A stretch of DNA of 64,000 bases from Microvirga sp. GTDB taxonomy: Bacteria; Pseudomonadota; Alphaproteobacteria; Rhizobiales; Beijerinckiaceae. The DNA lies in NCBI RefSeq assembly GCF_014699075.1, contig NZ_JACXAB010000010.1, positions 1 to 64,000 of the forward strand, written 5' to 3'. The notes under the pieces were generated by a model, which had not been told where the DNA came from, made no database searches, and worked only from the letters and a program-made list of their open reading frames with translations. Both the position numbers and the translations under genes were made by a program. Positions within the stretch are counted from its first letter, which is position 1. The number at the start of each line of letters is the position of its first letter. Shown in pieces: positions 1 through 8,207 of this stretch.

Positions 1-960
1 CCAGAGAGAGCGGTCGACGGCGAGGCTCCGGCCGGGCACGAGCGGGTGGCCGGCCCCGCCGATGGGCCCATCGGCGGGCGCCAACTCCGCGGCCTCGCGG
101 AAGAAGATGTAGGATTGGTTCTGCCGCATCAGGGCCTTGGCCGGACCCGGATGACTTTTAAGCCAGCCCATGAGCTTTGCCAGCGTCATGGATTCCAGGT
201 CCATCTCGCCCTGCTGCACCAGCACCCGGCCAATCGAGGTGTAGGGCCGGCCGTTGCGCCCAGCATAGGCCACGCGCATCACCGAGCCGTCGGCGAGACG
301 GATGCGGGCCGAGCCCTGCACATGGATGATGAAGGCCTCGCCCGGCTCGCGAAGGTACACGATGGGCTTGGCGAGGTCGCCCAGGACACCGTCTTCGATG
401 GCAGCACGGTCCGGATAGGGTTCGTGGCCTGTGCCTGTGCGTCGAGCCGCCTGAAGACCCGGCTCAAGGTCGGGCAGAGTCTCCCCTTGCGGGATGGTGA
501 CGAGGTCGTCAGGCCGGTCGAGCAGCGGAACCCGGTAGGTGGCATCCGGCGTGCGCGAGCCCTGGAACTCTGGTTCGTAATAGCCGGTGAGAAAGCCCCT
601 GCCGGAATGGGGGATGACCTCGACGGGCTGGAAATGCATCTCGAAGAAGCGCTTCGCGTCGGCCTTGCCGACATCGGGACTTTTCAGCGCCACACGGCAG
701 ACGGCCAGCAGGTCTCCTTGCGGGACTTGAGCCGGCCGCAGTGCCGCGGCGCTGACCTCAAGCGCCCGGCAGGAGCGTAGAAAGGCCCGGAAGGCGACGG
801 CATGATCGTCCGCCTCCCAGCCCTCGATATCCTTGAAGGAGAGGGGCTCCAGGCGTGCCTGATCGTTCAGCCCCGATGCGGCCGCGGCGGACATGTTCAG
901 CGTCCAAGTGAGGAGACTGGCAAGACAACAGGCGACGAGGACCCGCCCGGCATCCCTCAT
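1..960 (-). CDS. mltA: Membrane-bound lytic murein transglycosylase A (partial, C-terminus outside window)
   Basis: The first 320 residues of an MltA-type lytic transglycosylase, which cleaves the glycan strand of peptidoglycan in the periplasm. Residues 1-27 look like a signal peptide (basic start MRDAGR, then a hydrophobic stretch ending near AAAASG). The MltA domain is recognisable from its motifs FLTGYYEPEFQGSR, PIVYLREPGEAFIIHVQGSARI and YTSIGRVLVQQGEM. The C-terminal 3D domain with the catalytic aspartate lies beyond position 1. The ATG at 960 overlaps the stop of the upstream timA gene as ATGA, so the two are probably cotranscribed. Family call is firm; completeness cannot be judged. 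Confidence 0.9.
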   Translation of the reverse strand, partial: MRDAGRVLVACCLASLLTWTLNMSAAAASGLNDQARLEPLSFKDIEGWEADDHAVAFRAFLRSCRALEVSAAALRPAQVPQGDLLAVCRVALKSPDVGKADAKRFFEMHFQPVEVIPHSGRGFLTGYYEPEFQGSRTPDATYRVPLLDRPDDLVTIPQGETLPDLEPGLQAARRTGTGHEPYPDRAAIEDGVLGDLAKPIVYLREPGEAFIIHVQGSARIRLADGSVMRVAYAGRNGRPYTSIGRVLVQQGEMDLESMTLAKLMGWLKSHPGPAKALMRQNQSYIFFREAAELAPADGPIGGAGHPLVPGRSLAVDRSLW

Positions 961-1679
961 TGCCCCGCTTCGGTTGCCACGAGCAGCCAGTTCGGGTCGC
1001 GGCTGCCGAGGGTCCGGGCGAAGGTCCACACATCCGTGACGTCGGCCACGGTCTCGAGGCTGCCGTCCACTACGGCCCCGGAGGCGTCGCGGGTGGCGGT
1101 GATCAGCTTGGAGAGGAAGCGCACCACGATCTGGGCATTCTTGCCCTGGAGCTCGGCCCCAGCCATCTCGGCCTTGTCGATGGACACGAAGGTGGTCTCC
1201 ACCGTCTCGCCCCGGCGCTCGCGCTCGGTGATCGCCCGCTCGAAGCCCTCATAGACCTCGCGGGAGAGAAGGTCCTTCAAGGTCGCGCGGTCGCCCTGGG
1301 CGAATGCCGTGACGATCATCTCGTAGGCGGACTTGGCGCCTTCGAGAAATTCGGCGGCATCGAAGTTCGGCTCGAGGCGGGCAATGCCATCAAGCGCCTG
1401 AGCCGTGGGCGTGCCGGGCTCGGCGATGCCCTTCCAGCGCTCGGCCGGGGGAACCTCGGCGGCAGGACGGGGGCCGTTGGCTCCGGGAAGGCGCACCACA
1501 TTGTGATCGGGCTCGGCCGGGGCATTGCCCGGACGCAGGGGGGCATCCCGGCGCGACAGCGGATCGAAGGGCGGCTGTTCGCTCCCGGTCTTCTGCCCCA
1601 GGACGGAGCGGAGGCGCCAGATCACGAACACGGCGAGAACAATGAAAATGAGGGTCGTGATGTCGAAGGAATCCTGCAT
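957..1679 (-). CDS. Tim44-like (TimA) membrane-anchored protein
   Basis: A 240-residue protein with one N-terminal membrane segment (about residues 7-24, TTLIFIVLAVFVIWRLR), a low-complexity proline- and alanine-rich linker to about residue 90, and a Tim44-like domain over roughly residues 100-238 (GAKSAYEMIVTAFAQGDRAT and VRFLSKLITATRDASG are typical). Bacterial Tim44 homologues of alphaproteobacteria are inner-membrane proteins related to the mitochondrial import-motor adaptor; their function is poorly defined. The gene overlaps mltA by four bases and is divergent from secB, a common alphaproteobacterial arrangement. Confidence 0.88.
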   Translation of the reverse strand: MQDSFDITTLIFIVLAVFVIWRLRSVLGQKTGSEQPPFDPLSRRDAPLRPGNAPAEPDHNVVRLPGANGPRPAAEVPPAERWKGIAEPGTPTAQALDGIARLEPNFDAAEFLEGAKSAYEMIVTAFAQGDRATLKDLLSREVYEGFERAITERERRGETVETTFVSIDKAEMAGAELQGKNAQIVVRFLSKLITATRDASGAVVDGSLETVADVTDVWTFARTLGSRDPNWLLVATEAGQ

Positions 1680-1942
1680 CGTCGATCCGTTGTGAGCCTG
1701 CCCGCGTCCGGTTGCGGCCGGGCGTTGTGTCGGGGAGGCGAAGGTGTCATTCTTCGCATATGGGGTCTTGAGGTCGTAACATCCACCTGTGCCCCCGACA
1801 AGCGAATGAGTTGGCTCAAAATCTTGCTTCCCGCATGAGAAGCATGGTAGCGCGAAGATCCATGGCCCGCCGCTAGCCGACGCCCCGCTCGACGAGGCGT
1901 TCCGCCCGGGCTCGACGAGACACCCCTAGGGAGCACCAAACC
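1680..1942. other. Divergent intergenic region between timA and secB
   Basis: This 263-bp region separates two divergent genes and must hold both promoters. It contains a short stretch of lower GC near 1760-1850, but I could not assign convincing -35/-10 elements, and I see no repeat or RNA gene in it. Confidence 0.4.
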
Positions 1943-2425
1943 ATGGCCGACAATGCGGCAAACAACGCAGCGCCTTCGCTGAACGCCCTTGCGCAGTACT
2001 GCAAGGACTTCTCCTTCGAGAACCCCAACGCCCCCCGCTCCCTGCAGCAGCAGACGGAAGGCCCGCAGATCAACCTGCAGGTCAACGTGAACGCCAAGCA
2101 GCTCGCCGAGGCCGATTTCGAGATCGACCTGACCCTCGAGGGCGATGCCAAGATCGGCGGCAAGGACGTGCTGTTCGCCTTCGAGCTCACCTATTCGGGC
2201 GTGTTCCGGATCCAGAACATCCCGCAGGAGCAGATGCACCCGGTGGTGATGATCGAGTGCCCGCGCCTGCTCTTCCCCTTCGCCCGCCAGATGGTGGCCG
2301 ATGCGGTGCGCAACGGCGGCTTCCCGCCCCTCTACATCGACCCGATCGACTTCGTGGCCCTCTACCGCCAGCGCGCCGCCGAGGTGCAGGGTCAGGAGAA
2401 CGGCGCCGGTCAGACGCTGTCGTAA
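1943..2425 (+). CDS. secB: Protein-export chaperone SecB
   Basis: A 160-residue protein of normal SecB length. SecB is a cytoplasmic tetrameric chaperone that keeps preproteins unfolded and delivers them to SecA. Family signatures are present: [14 protein letters not shown] near the N-terminus, [13 protein letters not shown], the conserved [20 protein letters not shown] block and [18 protein letters not shown] near the C-terminus. The ATG at 1943 follows a weak purine-rich stretch (CCTAGGGAGCACC). It is a single gene followed by a palindromic repeat. Confidence 0.97.
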   Translation: MADNAANNAAPSLNALAQYCKDFSFENPNAPRSLQQQTEGPQINLQVNVNAKQLAEADFEIDLTLEGDAKIGGKDVLFAFELTYSGVFRIQNIPQEQMHPVVMIECPRLLFPFARQMVADAVRNGGFPPLYIDPIDFVALYRQRAAEVQGQENGAGQTLS

Positions 2426-2535
2426 GCACTCGGACAAGGTTCGGAATTTTCAGATCGGGCGAGGCGAAAGCTTCGTCCGATTTTTTGTGCCGCTACTGCT
2501 TCGGGTAGCTGTGAGAGCAAGTCCAGGCGCTGGTT

Positions 2536-2656
2536 CACCTCTCCCTGAGGGAGAGGTCGGACCGGAGGTCCGGGTGAGGGGTTACAGGTCTATCCGGAGA
2601 GCGCTCTCCCCCCTCACCCTCGCTGCGCTCGACCTCTCCCCACCGGGAGAGGTGAG
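2536..2656. repeat. Intergenic palindromic repeat, family A
   Basis: A long imperfect inverted repeat. It opens with CACCTCTCCCTGAGGGAGAG and the motif GGACCGGAGGTCCGGGTGAG, and closes with CTCACCCTCGCTGCGCTCGA and GACCTCTCCCCACCGGGAGA. The same CTCTCCC/GGGAGAG and GGTCCGGGTGAGGGG modules recur at 8265-8372 and 41991-42099. It sits between the convergent secB and dnaQ genes and could fold in RNA from either strand. Confidence 0.85.
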
Positions 2657-2697
2657 GCTGTGGAAGCCTGAGCATTCTCTGGATGAGGGTCGGGTTC

Positions 2698-3420
2698 TTA
2701 CGAAGAAGCCTCCGGCTTCGCCTCGCCGATGTACTCATGCCAGATCGCGCTCGGCCCGATGGACTGGATGAAAGCCTCATGCGCTGCGCGCTCGGCCTCC
2801 GTCAGCCGGGAGATCAGGGTGCGTGGACGGGCATTGCGGGCGGCCTGTTCCGCCGCAGCGGCAGTCCGACGGGCCGTCGGCTGCAGCGACAGGTCGAAGC
2901 CCACCTGGCGGCCGCCGATCAGCTCGATATAGACCTCGGCCAGGATCTCGGCGTCCAGGAGCGCCCCGTGCTTGGTGCGCCGGGAATTATCGATCCCATA
3001 GCGGGTGCACAGCGCATCGAGGTTGTTGGCCGCGCCCGGATGCCTGCGCCGGGCCATCGAGAGCGTATCGATTGCATCGGCGAGGTTAAACTGCGGGTGC
3101 CCGGTGCGGGCGAGTTCCGCATTCAGGAAGCCGATATCGAAGGCCGCGTTATGGATGACGAGCGGGGCATCGGCGACGAAATCCATGAACTCATCCGCAA
3201 TCGTGGCAAAGACCGGCTTGTCGGCCAGGAACTCGTCCGAGAGCCCGTGCACCGCGAAAGCACCGGCCGAGACCGGGCGTTCCGGGTTGATGTAGACGTG
3301 ATAGCTCTTGCCCGTGGGGATGTGGTTGAGCATCTCCACGCATCCGATTTCGATCACCCGGTCGCCGCTTGCATGACTGGTGCCGGTGGTTTCGGTATCG
3401 AGAACGATTTCACGTGACAT
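2698..3420 (-). CDS. dnaQ: DNA polymerase III epsilon subunit (3'-5' proofreading exonuclease)
   Basis: A 240-residue DnaQ-type exonuclease of the Pol III core. All three Exo motifs are visible: VLDTETTG (ExoI, residues 5-12), VIHNAAFDIGFLNAEL (ExoII) and HGALLDAEILAEVYIEL (ExoIII-epsilon, HxAxxD). I chose the ATG at 3420 (MSREIVLDTETTG) because the open frame further upstream, to 3480, would run into coaE and adds 20 residues unlike the family. It is the last gene of the PPDK regulator-maf-aroE-coaE-dnaQ operon, 13 bp after coaE. Confidence 0.95.
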   Translation of the reverse strand: MSREIVLDTETTGTSHASGDRVIEIGCVEMLNHIPTGKSYHVYINPERPVSAGAFAVHGLSDEFLADKPVFATIADEFMDFVADAPLVIHNAAFDIGFLNAELARTGHPQFNLADAIDTLSMARRRHPGAANNLDALCTRYGIDNSRRTKHGALLDAEILAEVYIELIGGRQVGFDLSLQPTARRTAAAAEQAARNARPRTLISRLTEAERAAHEAFIQSIGPSAIWHEYIGEAKPEASS

Positions 3421-3433
3421 CAAAAACTCTTCA

Positions 3434-4039
3434 TCAAAAACGGTGACGCCGTCCGGGACGTCCGGCGAGGCAAACGACAATGGAGCGCACCTGCGCCTCG
3501 GCGGAGGCGAAGCCGCGGCTGGTGTCGACCAGGAAATGCGCTCGGGCGCGCTTGTCGGCGTCGGGCATCTGTTTGGCCAGAATGGCAGAAAATTTCTCCG
3601 CCGTCATGCCGGGCCGGGCGAGCACGCGCTCGCGCTGCACGTGAGCCGGCGCCGTGACCACGAGGGCGGCGTCGCAGCGCCTGTCGCCTCCTGTCTCGAA
3701 CAGCAGGGGGATGTCGAGCACGGCGATGGGCGCAAGCGCAGAGACGCAAGCGAGAAAATTCTCCTCTTCCTCTCGCACGAGCGGATGCACGATGGCTTCG
3801 AGTTCCTTGAGGCGCTCCGGGCTGTTGAGAACGGCGGCCCCCAGTTTGGCGCGATCGACGGTGCCGTCCGCCACCGTGCCGGGAAAGGCCTGTTCGATCA
3901 GCGGCGCGGCACGGCCGCGATAGAGCCGGTGCACGGTGGCGTCGGCGTCGTGGACCGGGACGCCAAGCCGGCGGAAAAGATCGGCGGTGGCCGACTTGCC
4001 CATGCCGATGGAGCCGGTGAGGCCGAGCACGAAGGTCAT
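3434..4039 (-). CDS. coaE: Dephospho-CoA kinase
   Basis: A 201-residue kinase that phosphorylates dephospho-CoA in the last step of coenzyme A synthesis. The P-loop [11 protein letters not shown] lies at residues 6-16, followed by the [12 protein letters not shown] block that binds substrate, then [20 protein letters not shown] and a late [13 protein letters not shown]. The start ATG overlaps the stop of aroE by four bases, which indicates translational coupling. Confidence 0.96.
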   Translation of the reverse strand: MTFVLGLTGSIGMGKSATADLFRRLGVPVHDADATVHRLYRGRAAPLIEQAFPGTVADGTVDRAKLGAAVLNSPERLKELEAIVHPLVREEEENFLACVSALAPIAVLDIPLLFETGGDRRCDAALVVTAPAHVQRERVLARPGMTAEKFSAILAKQMPDADKRARAHFLVDTSRGFASAEAQVRSIVVCLAGRPGRRHRF

Positions 4040-4884
4040 CGGGCTGCCTCGAGATCGGCCAGGATCAGGGAGCGCAGCTCCGACGTGACCTCAGGCGTGA
4101 CGCCGAACCAGCGCCGGAAGCCGGGGACCGCCTGGTGCAGCAGCATGCCGAGACCATCGACACTCCTCAGGCCCTGCGCGGCAGCGGCAGCGAGCAGGGG
4201 CGTTTCCAGGGGGACATAGACGATGTCGGTCACCACGGCGTTGCGGGGAGCGCGGGAGAGATTGATGGCGAGGGTTGGCTGGCCCGCCATGCCGAGCGAC
4301 GTGGTGTTGACGATGAGCTGGGCGTGCGGGATCACCCGCCCGAGGGCCTCCCAGGCGGCGGTTTCCAAGGAGACGGAACTACCCGGCCTGAGATCGCGGG
4401 CGAGGTCCTCCGCCTTCGACCCGGTGCGGTTCGCCACGAAGATGCGCTTGAGGGGCCGGTCCTGAAGGCCCGCCACTACGGCGCGGGCGGCACCGCCAGC
4501 CCCGAGCACGAGGGCGGTTTCCACATCCTGTTCCCAGCCTGTCCCCAGGCTGGCATCGAGATTGCCGATGAAGCCGGCAACATCCGTGTTGTCGCCCCAG
4601 AGCACCCCGTCTTCGACCCAGAGCGTGTTGACGGCGCCCACGCGCTGCGCCCGCTCGGTCCTGCGCTCGACGCCGAGAAAGGCCATCTCCTTGTGGGGGA
4701 GGGTGACGTTGCCGCCGGCAAAGCCGCGGGCGTGGAAGCCCGCCAGGAATTCCCCGAAATCCACAGGCGCCACGTCGATGCGCTCGTAGGAGCCGTCGAG
4801 ACCATAGGTCTTCAGCCAATGACCATGGATCAACGGCGAGCGGGAATGCTTGATCGGATGGCCGACGACGAAGGCCTTCGCCAT
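4036..4884 (-). CDS. aroE: Shikimate dehydrogenase
   Basis: A 282-residue NADP-dependent shikimate dehydrogenase (3-dehydroshikimate to shikimate, aromatic amino-acid pathway). The substrate site is intact: [17 protein letters not shown] near the N-terminus, the NVTLPHKE motif with the catalytic lysine, and DNTDVAGF with the catalytic aspartate. The nucleotide fold has [15 protein letters not shown] and [14 protein letters not shown], then [11 protein letters not shown]. It is fourth from the end of the leftward operon, 11 bp after maf and overlapping coaE. Confidence 0.96.
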   Translation of the reverse strand: MAKAFVVGHPIKHSRSPLIHGHWLKTYGLDGSYERIDVAPVDFGEFLAGFHARGFAGGNVTLPHKEMAFLGVERRTERAQRVGAVNTLWVEDGVLWGDNTDVAGFIGNLDASLGTGWEQDVETALVLGAGGAARAVVAGLQDRPLKRIFVANRTGSKAEDLARDLRPGSSVSLETAAWEALGRVIPHAQLIVNTTSLGMAGQPTLAINLSRAPRNAVVTDIVYVPLETPLLAAAAAQGLRSVDGLGMLLHQAVPGFRRWFGVTPEVTSELRSLILADLEAAR

Positions 4885-4895
4885 AAAATCTTGTC

Positions 4896-5513
4896 CTAGA
4901 GAGCCAGGCAGCCGAGACGGCGCAGGGCAGCGAGAAGCGGCAGAAGGGGGAGCCCCAGGATCGTCGAATGATCCCCCTCGACCGCTTCGAAGAGATGGAT
5001 GCCAAACCCTTCGAGCTGGTAAACGCCGACGCTTTTGAGCACGTCGGGACCGGCGAGGTCGAGATAAAGATCGATGGCCTCGTCCGTCAGGGGCCGCAGG
5101 GTGAGATGGGCGCTGTCTGAGAAGCGTTCCACCACCTGCCGGCCGATGGCGAGAGCGCCCGCCGCATGGAGGGTGTGCCGCTGCCCGGCGAGGCGCTTGA
5201 GCTGAAGGCGGGCTTCATCGCGATCGGCCGGCTTGTGGAACACTTGCGCCTCGCAGGCCAGCACCTGGTCGGCCCCGAGCACCACCCTGTCCGGGTGGCG
5301 GCGGCTGACCGCCAGGGCCTTTTCCGCCGCAAGCCTGCCCGCAAGCGACGGCGGATCGAGGCCCTCGTGCGCGGCTGCCTCTTCGACCGCTCGTTCATCG
5401 ATGCCGGAATTCTGCGTCTCGACCGGGAGCCCCGCGCTCACGAGGAGCGTCAGGCGGGTGGCGCTGGTGGAGGCCAGCAGCAGCTTGTCGGAGGGGGTCC
5501 AGAGGGCGGGCAT
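4896..5513 (-). CDS. maf: Maf-family nucleoside triphosphate pyrophosphatase
   Basis: A 205-residue Maf-like protein. Maf proteins hydrolyse non-canonical or modified nucleoside triphosphates to monophosphates. Family motifs: LLLASTSATRLTLL at the N-terminus, the GIDERAVEEAA block, LAAEKALAVSRRHPDRVVLGADQVL with the catalytic aspartate, and a late SVGVYQLEGFG. The GADQV form (Q where dTTP/UTP-type Mafs have T) recalls the YceF/m7GTP-type subgroup, so the exact substrate is open. Three bases separate it from the upstream PPDK-regulator gene. Confidence 0.9.
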   Translation of the reverse strand: MPALWTPSDKLLLASTSATRLTLLVSAGLPVETQNSGIDERAVEEAAAHEGLDPPSLAGRLAAEKALAVSRRHPDRVVLGADQVLACEAQVFHKPADRDEARLQLKRLAGQRHTLHAAGALAIGRQVVERFSDSAHLTLRPLTDEAIDLYLDLAGPDVLKSVGVYQLEGFGIHLFEAVEGDHSTILGLPLLPLLAALRRLGCLAL

Positions 5514-5516
5514 GGC

Positions 5517-6347
5517 CTAGTCCCGGCTCAGGCGCTGGCGCCGGTCGCGGTGGAGATCGATGATCGCGGCCGCCGTCTCCTCGATGGAGCGGCGGGTCAC
5601 GTCGATCACCGGCCAGCCATTGCGGGCAAAAAGCCGCCGGGAGGCCGCCAGCTCCTCGGCCACCGCCTCGCGGTCCACGTAAGAGGTGTCGTCGTCGGCG
5701 TTGAGGCTCAGCAGCCGGTTCTGCCGGATCTGCACGATGCGCTCAGGGGTCGCCACGAGGCCGACGATCAGCGCGGTCTTCGCCGTCTCCAGAATGGCCG
5801 GGGGCGGCACGCCGGGCACGAGGGGGATGTTGGCGGTCTTGAGGCCGCGATTGGCGAGGTAGATGGAGGTGGGCGTCTTCGAGGTGCGGCTCACCCCCAC
5901 CAGGATCACGTCCGCGTCGTCGAGATCGTGCGGCAGGTGCCCGTCATCGTGCAGGAGCGTGAAGTTCATGGCGTCGATGCGCTTGAAGTACTCGGCGTTC
6001 AGCATGTGCTGGGCGCCGGGACGTGCGGTCGAGTGCGTGCCGAGATAGGAGGAGAGCAGGGCGTGGACCGGCTCGAGCACGGAGAGATGCGGCGAGCCGG
6101 TGGCGCGGCAGACCTCCTCCAGGCGGCTGGCCAGTTCCTGCTCCACCAGGGTGTAGAGCACGATGCCCGGAGCGGTCTCGATCTCGTGGATCACCCGCTC
6201 GAGCTGGGTGTTGGAGCGCACGAGCGGATAGACGTGCTCGATGGCCGCCACGCCTTCATATTGCGCCACCACCGCGCGGGCGACAGTGATCAGGGTTTCA
6301 CCCGTCGAGTCGGAGACGAGATGGAGATGGAAATAGCTGCGTCCCAC
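5517..6347 (-). CDS. Pyruvate, phosphate dikinase regulatory protein (DUF299 kinase/pyrophosphorylase)
   Basis: A 276-residue protein of the PPDK/PEPS regulatory family, which reversibly phosphorylates pyruvate phosphate dikinase or PEP synthase on threonine. Visible motifs are [14 protein letters not shown] at the N-terminus, [19 protein letters not shown] in the middle, and the P-loop-like [15 protein letters not shown] followed by [17 protein letters not shown]. The start is GTG at 6347. This is the first gene of the leftward operon and flanks the presumed replication origin; in Caulobacter and Rickettsia a homologue also flanks the origin opposite hemE. Confidence 0.92.
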   Translation of the reverse strand: MGRSYFHLHLVSDSTGETLITVARAVVAQYEGVAAIEHVYPLVRSNTQLERVIHEIETAPGIVLYTLVEQELASRLEEVCRATGSPHLSVLEPVHALLSSYLGTHSTARPGAQHMLNAEYFKRIDAMNFTLLHDDGHLPHDLDDADVILVGVSRTSKTPTSIYLANRGLKTANIPLVPGVPPPAILETAKTALIVGLVATPERIVQIRQNRLLSLNADDDTSYVDREAVAEELAASRRLFARNGWPVIDVTRRSIEETAAAIIDLHRDRRQRLSRD

Positions 6348-6380
6348 GGCCCGAAGTCTCCATGTAGAGGAGTCGATGAG

Positions 6381-6389
6381 TGTGGATAA
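6381..6389 (-). promoter_or_regulatory. Perfect DnaA box
   Basis: TGTGGATAA, the reverse complement of the consensus TTATCCACA, 34 bp upstream of the PPDK-regulator start codon. A second site with two mismatches, TGTGGATGG, is at 6640-6648. Confidence 0.85.
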
Positions 6390-6532
6390 AACGCTCAGGC
6401 TCAGAGGTCCAGCAAAAGGCCCTGTGGGATACGCTGCAAACCATCAACAGAGATCCCGGTTGTGTGAGTTTGGAATCGACCCTTTGGGAGAATCCGGCAC
6501 GAATCACCGGCAAGCATTCGATTCAGGTTTGG

Positions 6533-6557
6533 TTAATCTTCGTTAACGGGCTGTTAA
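6533..6557. promoter_or_regulatory. Overlapping CtrA-type sites in oriC
   Basis: Three TTAA half-sites in a row, at 6533, 6543 and 6554. The first pair has a 6-bp spacer (TTAATCTTCGTTAA). The second pair has the canonical 7-bp spacer followed by G (TTAACGGGCTGTTAA). A fourth TTAA starts at 6561. In Caulobacter, CtrA binds TTAA-N7-TTAA sites in the origin and represses initiation. Confidence 0.75.
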
Positions 6558-6601
6558 GCTTTAAGATTTCGGAAAGGATTGTGGCGGGCCTGCCCCATCC
6601 G

Positions 6602-6616
6602 TTAAGGATATCTTAA
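6602..6616. promoter_or_regulatory. CtrA-type box in oriC
   Basis: TTAAGGATATCTTAA, a canonical TTAA-N7-TTAA that is also a fully symmetric palindrome (central GATATC). It lies 111 bp upstream of the hemE start. Confidence 0.75.
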
Positions 6617-6687
6617 ACGGTCGGGCGATGTGGACCGTCTGTGGATGGGGTTGCGGCTTCGTGATTCACGGCCCAAGAGAAACATCA

Positions 6688-6708
6688 GATTCTTAGATTC
6701 AAAGATTC
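6688..6708. promoter_or_regulatory. Triple GANTC array, 8-bp period
   Basis: GATTC occurs at 6688, 6696 and 6704, giving three potential CcrM methylation sites spaced exactly 8 bp apart, 20-40 bp before hemE. Five more GANTC sites are at 6473, 6490, 6501, 6520 and 6663. Confidence 0.7.
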
Positions 6709-6727
6709 TTCTTTTAAGAGAGGGCCT

Positions 6728-7765
6728 GTGAGCGAGCGTTCCACCAAGGCGATTTTGCGCGTGCTGAACGGCGAGCCGGTCTGGCCTCTGCCGATCTGGA
6801 TCATGCGTCAGGCCGGCCGCTACCTGCCGGAATACCGGGAGACCCGCAAGCAGGCCGGCTCCTTCCTCGACCTGTGCTACAACCCGAGGCTTGCCGAGGA
6901 GGTGACGCTTCAGCCGATCCGTCGCTTCGGCTTCGATGCCTCAATCCTGTTCTCCGACATCCTGGTCATCCCTCATGCGCTCGGCCAGGATGTGCGCTTC
7001 GTCGAGAACGAGGGACCCAAGCTTGAGCCGATCACGTCAGACAAGGATTTTTCCAGGCTGGCCGATGAGCTGCCGCTGGAGCGGCTGGATCCCGTTTTCG
7101 AAACCCTGGACCGCCTGAGCAAGAGCCTGCCCAAGGAGACCACGCTGCTGGGCTTCTGCGGCGCGCCCTGGACGGTGGCGAGCTACATGATTGCCGGCAA
7201 GGGCACGCCGGACCAGGCGCCGGCCCGGATCACCGCCTATCGCGACCCGGCCTTCATGGACGAGCTTATCGACCGGCTGGTGCGCGCCTCCACGACCTAT
7301 CTCATCCGCCAGGTCGATGCGGGCGCCGAGGCCGTGCAGATTTTCGAGAGCTTCGGGTCCGCCCTGCCGCCGGCCCTGTTCGACCGCCTGTCGCTCAACC
7401 CGATCCGCCGCATGGTGGAAGGTCTCAAAGCGGCGCGACCGCAGGCCAAGGTGATCGTGTTCGTGCGCGGCGGCGGCGCCAATCTCCACCGCTTTGCATC
7501 CGCCGGGATAGGCGACGGGCTGGCGCTCGACTGGACGCTGGATCCGGCTCTCGTGCTCCCGACCTTGCCGAACACGCTCGCCACGCAGGGCAATCTCGAT
7601 CCGCTGGCGCTGATTGCCGGTGGTGCTCCGATGGAGCAGGGGATCGATCACATCCTGAATGCGGTGCGCGGTCGCCCGCATATCTTCAATCTCGGGCACG
7701 GCATCCTGCCGGAGACGCCGGTCGAGCACGTGGCGCAGATGATCGCCCGCGTGCGGCGGGCTTGA
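6728..7765 (+). CDS. hemE: Uroporphyrinogen decarboxylase
   Basis: A 345-residue HemE that removes four carboxyl groups from uroporphyrinogen III to form coproporphyrinogen III (heme synthesis). Signatures: PIWIMRQAGRYLPEYRETR near the N-terminus with the substrate-binding arginines, FSDILVIPHALGQDVRF with the catalytic aspartate, LLGFCGAPWTVASYMI and the C-terminal FNLGHGILPETPVEHV. The start is GTG at 6728, preceded by AGAGAGGG. It is immediately followed by hemJ, so two heme genes sit beside the origin. Confidence 0.97.
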   Translation: MSERSTKAILRVLNGEPVWPLPIWIMRQAGRYLPEYRETRKQAGSFLDLCYNPRLAEEVTLQPIRRFGFDASILFSDILVIPHALGQDVRFVENEGPKLEPITSDKDFSRLADELPLERLDPVFETLDRLSKSLPKETTLLGFCGAPWTVASYMIAGKGTPDQAPARITAYRDPAFMDELIDRLVRASTTYLIRQVDAGAEAVQIFESFGSALPPALFDRLSLNPIRRMVEGLKAARPQAKVIVFVRGGGANLHRFASAGIGDGLALDWTLDPALVLPTLPNTLATQGNLDPLALIAGGAPMEQGIDHILNAVRGRPHIFNLGHGILPETPVEHVAQMIARVRRA

Positions 7766-7771
7766 GTAAAA

Positions 7772-8203
7772 ATGTTGTACCTGTGGCTCAAGGCGTTTCA
7801 CGTGATCGCCGTCATCGCCTGGATGGCCGGCATGCTCTATCTGCCGCGCCTCTTCGTCTATCACAGCGACGCGCCCAAGGACTCGATCCAGTCCGAGACC
7901 TTCAAGATCATGGAGCGGCGCCTGCTCAAGGCGATCATCAACCCGGCCATGGCGGTCACCTGGGTGCTCGGCCTCTACCTCGTCTGGGACGGCGGCTGGT
8001 ACACCTCCGGCTGGATGCATGCCAAGTTCGCCCTCGTGCTCGTCATGTCGGGCCTGCACGGCGTCTACGTGCGCCGTCTGAAAGAGTTTGCCGCCGACAA
8101 GAACACGCGCCCGGCGAAATATTATCGTATCCTCAACGAGGTGCCGACCGTGCTGATGATCGGCATCGTGATCCTGGTGATCGTGAAGCCGTTCTCGGGC
8201 TGA
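7772..8203 (+). CDS. hemJ: Protoporphyrinogen IX oxidase, HemJ type
   Basis: A 143-residue integral membrane protein of the HemJ (UPF0093) family, which oxidises protoporphyrinogen IX to protoporphyrin IX in bacteria lacking HemG/HemY. Four hydrophobic segments are visible. The conserved histidine H10 ([16 protein letters not shown]) and a conserved lysine near residue 85 ([17 protein letters not shown]) are present. Six bases after hemE in the same direction, consistent with a hemE-hemJ operon. Confidence 0.93.
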   Translation: MLYLWLKAFHVIAVIAWMAGMLYLPRLFVYHSDAPKDSIQSETFKIMERRLLKAIINPAMAVTWVLGLYLVWDGGWYTSGWMHAKFALVLVMSGLHGVYVRRLKEFAADKNTRPAKYYRILNEVPTVLMIGIVILVIVKPFSG

Positions 8204-8207
8204 CAAT

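Larger units (their letters stand above)
6348..6727. other. Presumed chromosomal replication origin (oriC)
   Basis: This 380-bp non-coding gap lies between divergent PPDK-regulator and hemE genes, the place of the Caulobacter origin. It is visibly more AT-rich than its flanks from 6520 on. It holds a perfect DnaA box (TGTGGATAA, 6381-6389), a weaker one (TGTGGATGG, 6640-6648), two TTAA-N7-TTAA CtrA boxes, an N6 variant, and eight GANTC sites. The AT-rich stretch at 6681-6720 could be an unwinding element and also forms the hemE upstream region. parAB and two parS sites lie 9-12 kb away, which fits. Not proven by function. Confidence 0.85.

Noticed and set aside
2257..2771. Several ORFs of 80-150 codons across secB and the repeat
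   Set aside because: They are shadow frames of secB and of the GC-rich palindrome, without ribosome-binding sites or similarity.
3409..3424. TTTCACGTGA near the dnaQ start as a further parS
   Set aside because: Only the central bases match; five of 16 positions differ from consensus. The same holds for the CACGTG at about 7800 in hemJ.
6380..6616. A 78-codon open frame across the presumed oriC
   Set aside because: It has no recognisable similarity, starts within the DnaA box, and its codons are made of the CtrA and AT-rich motifs. I treat it as chance.
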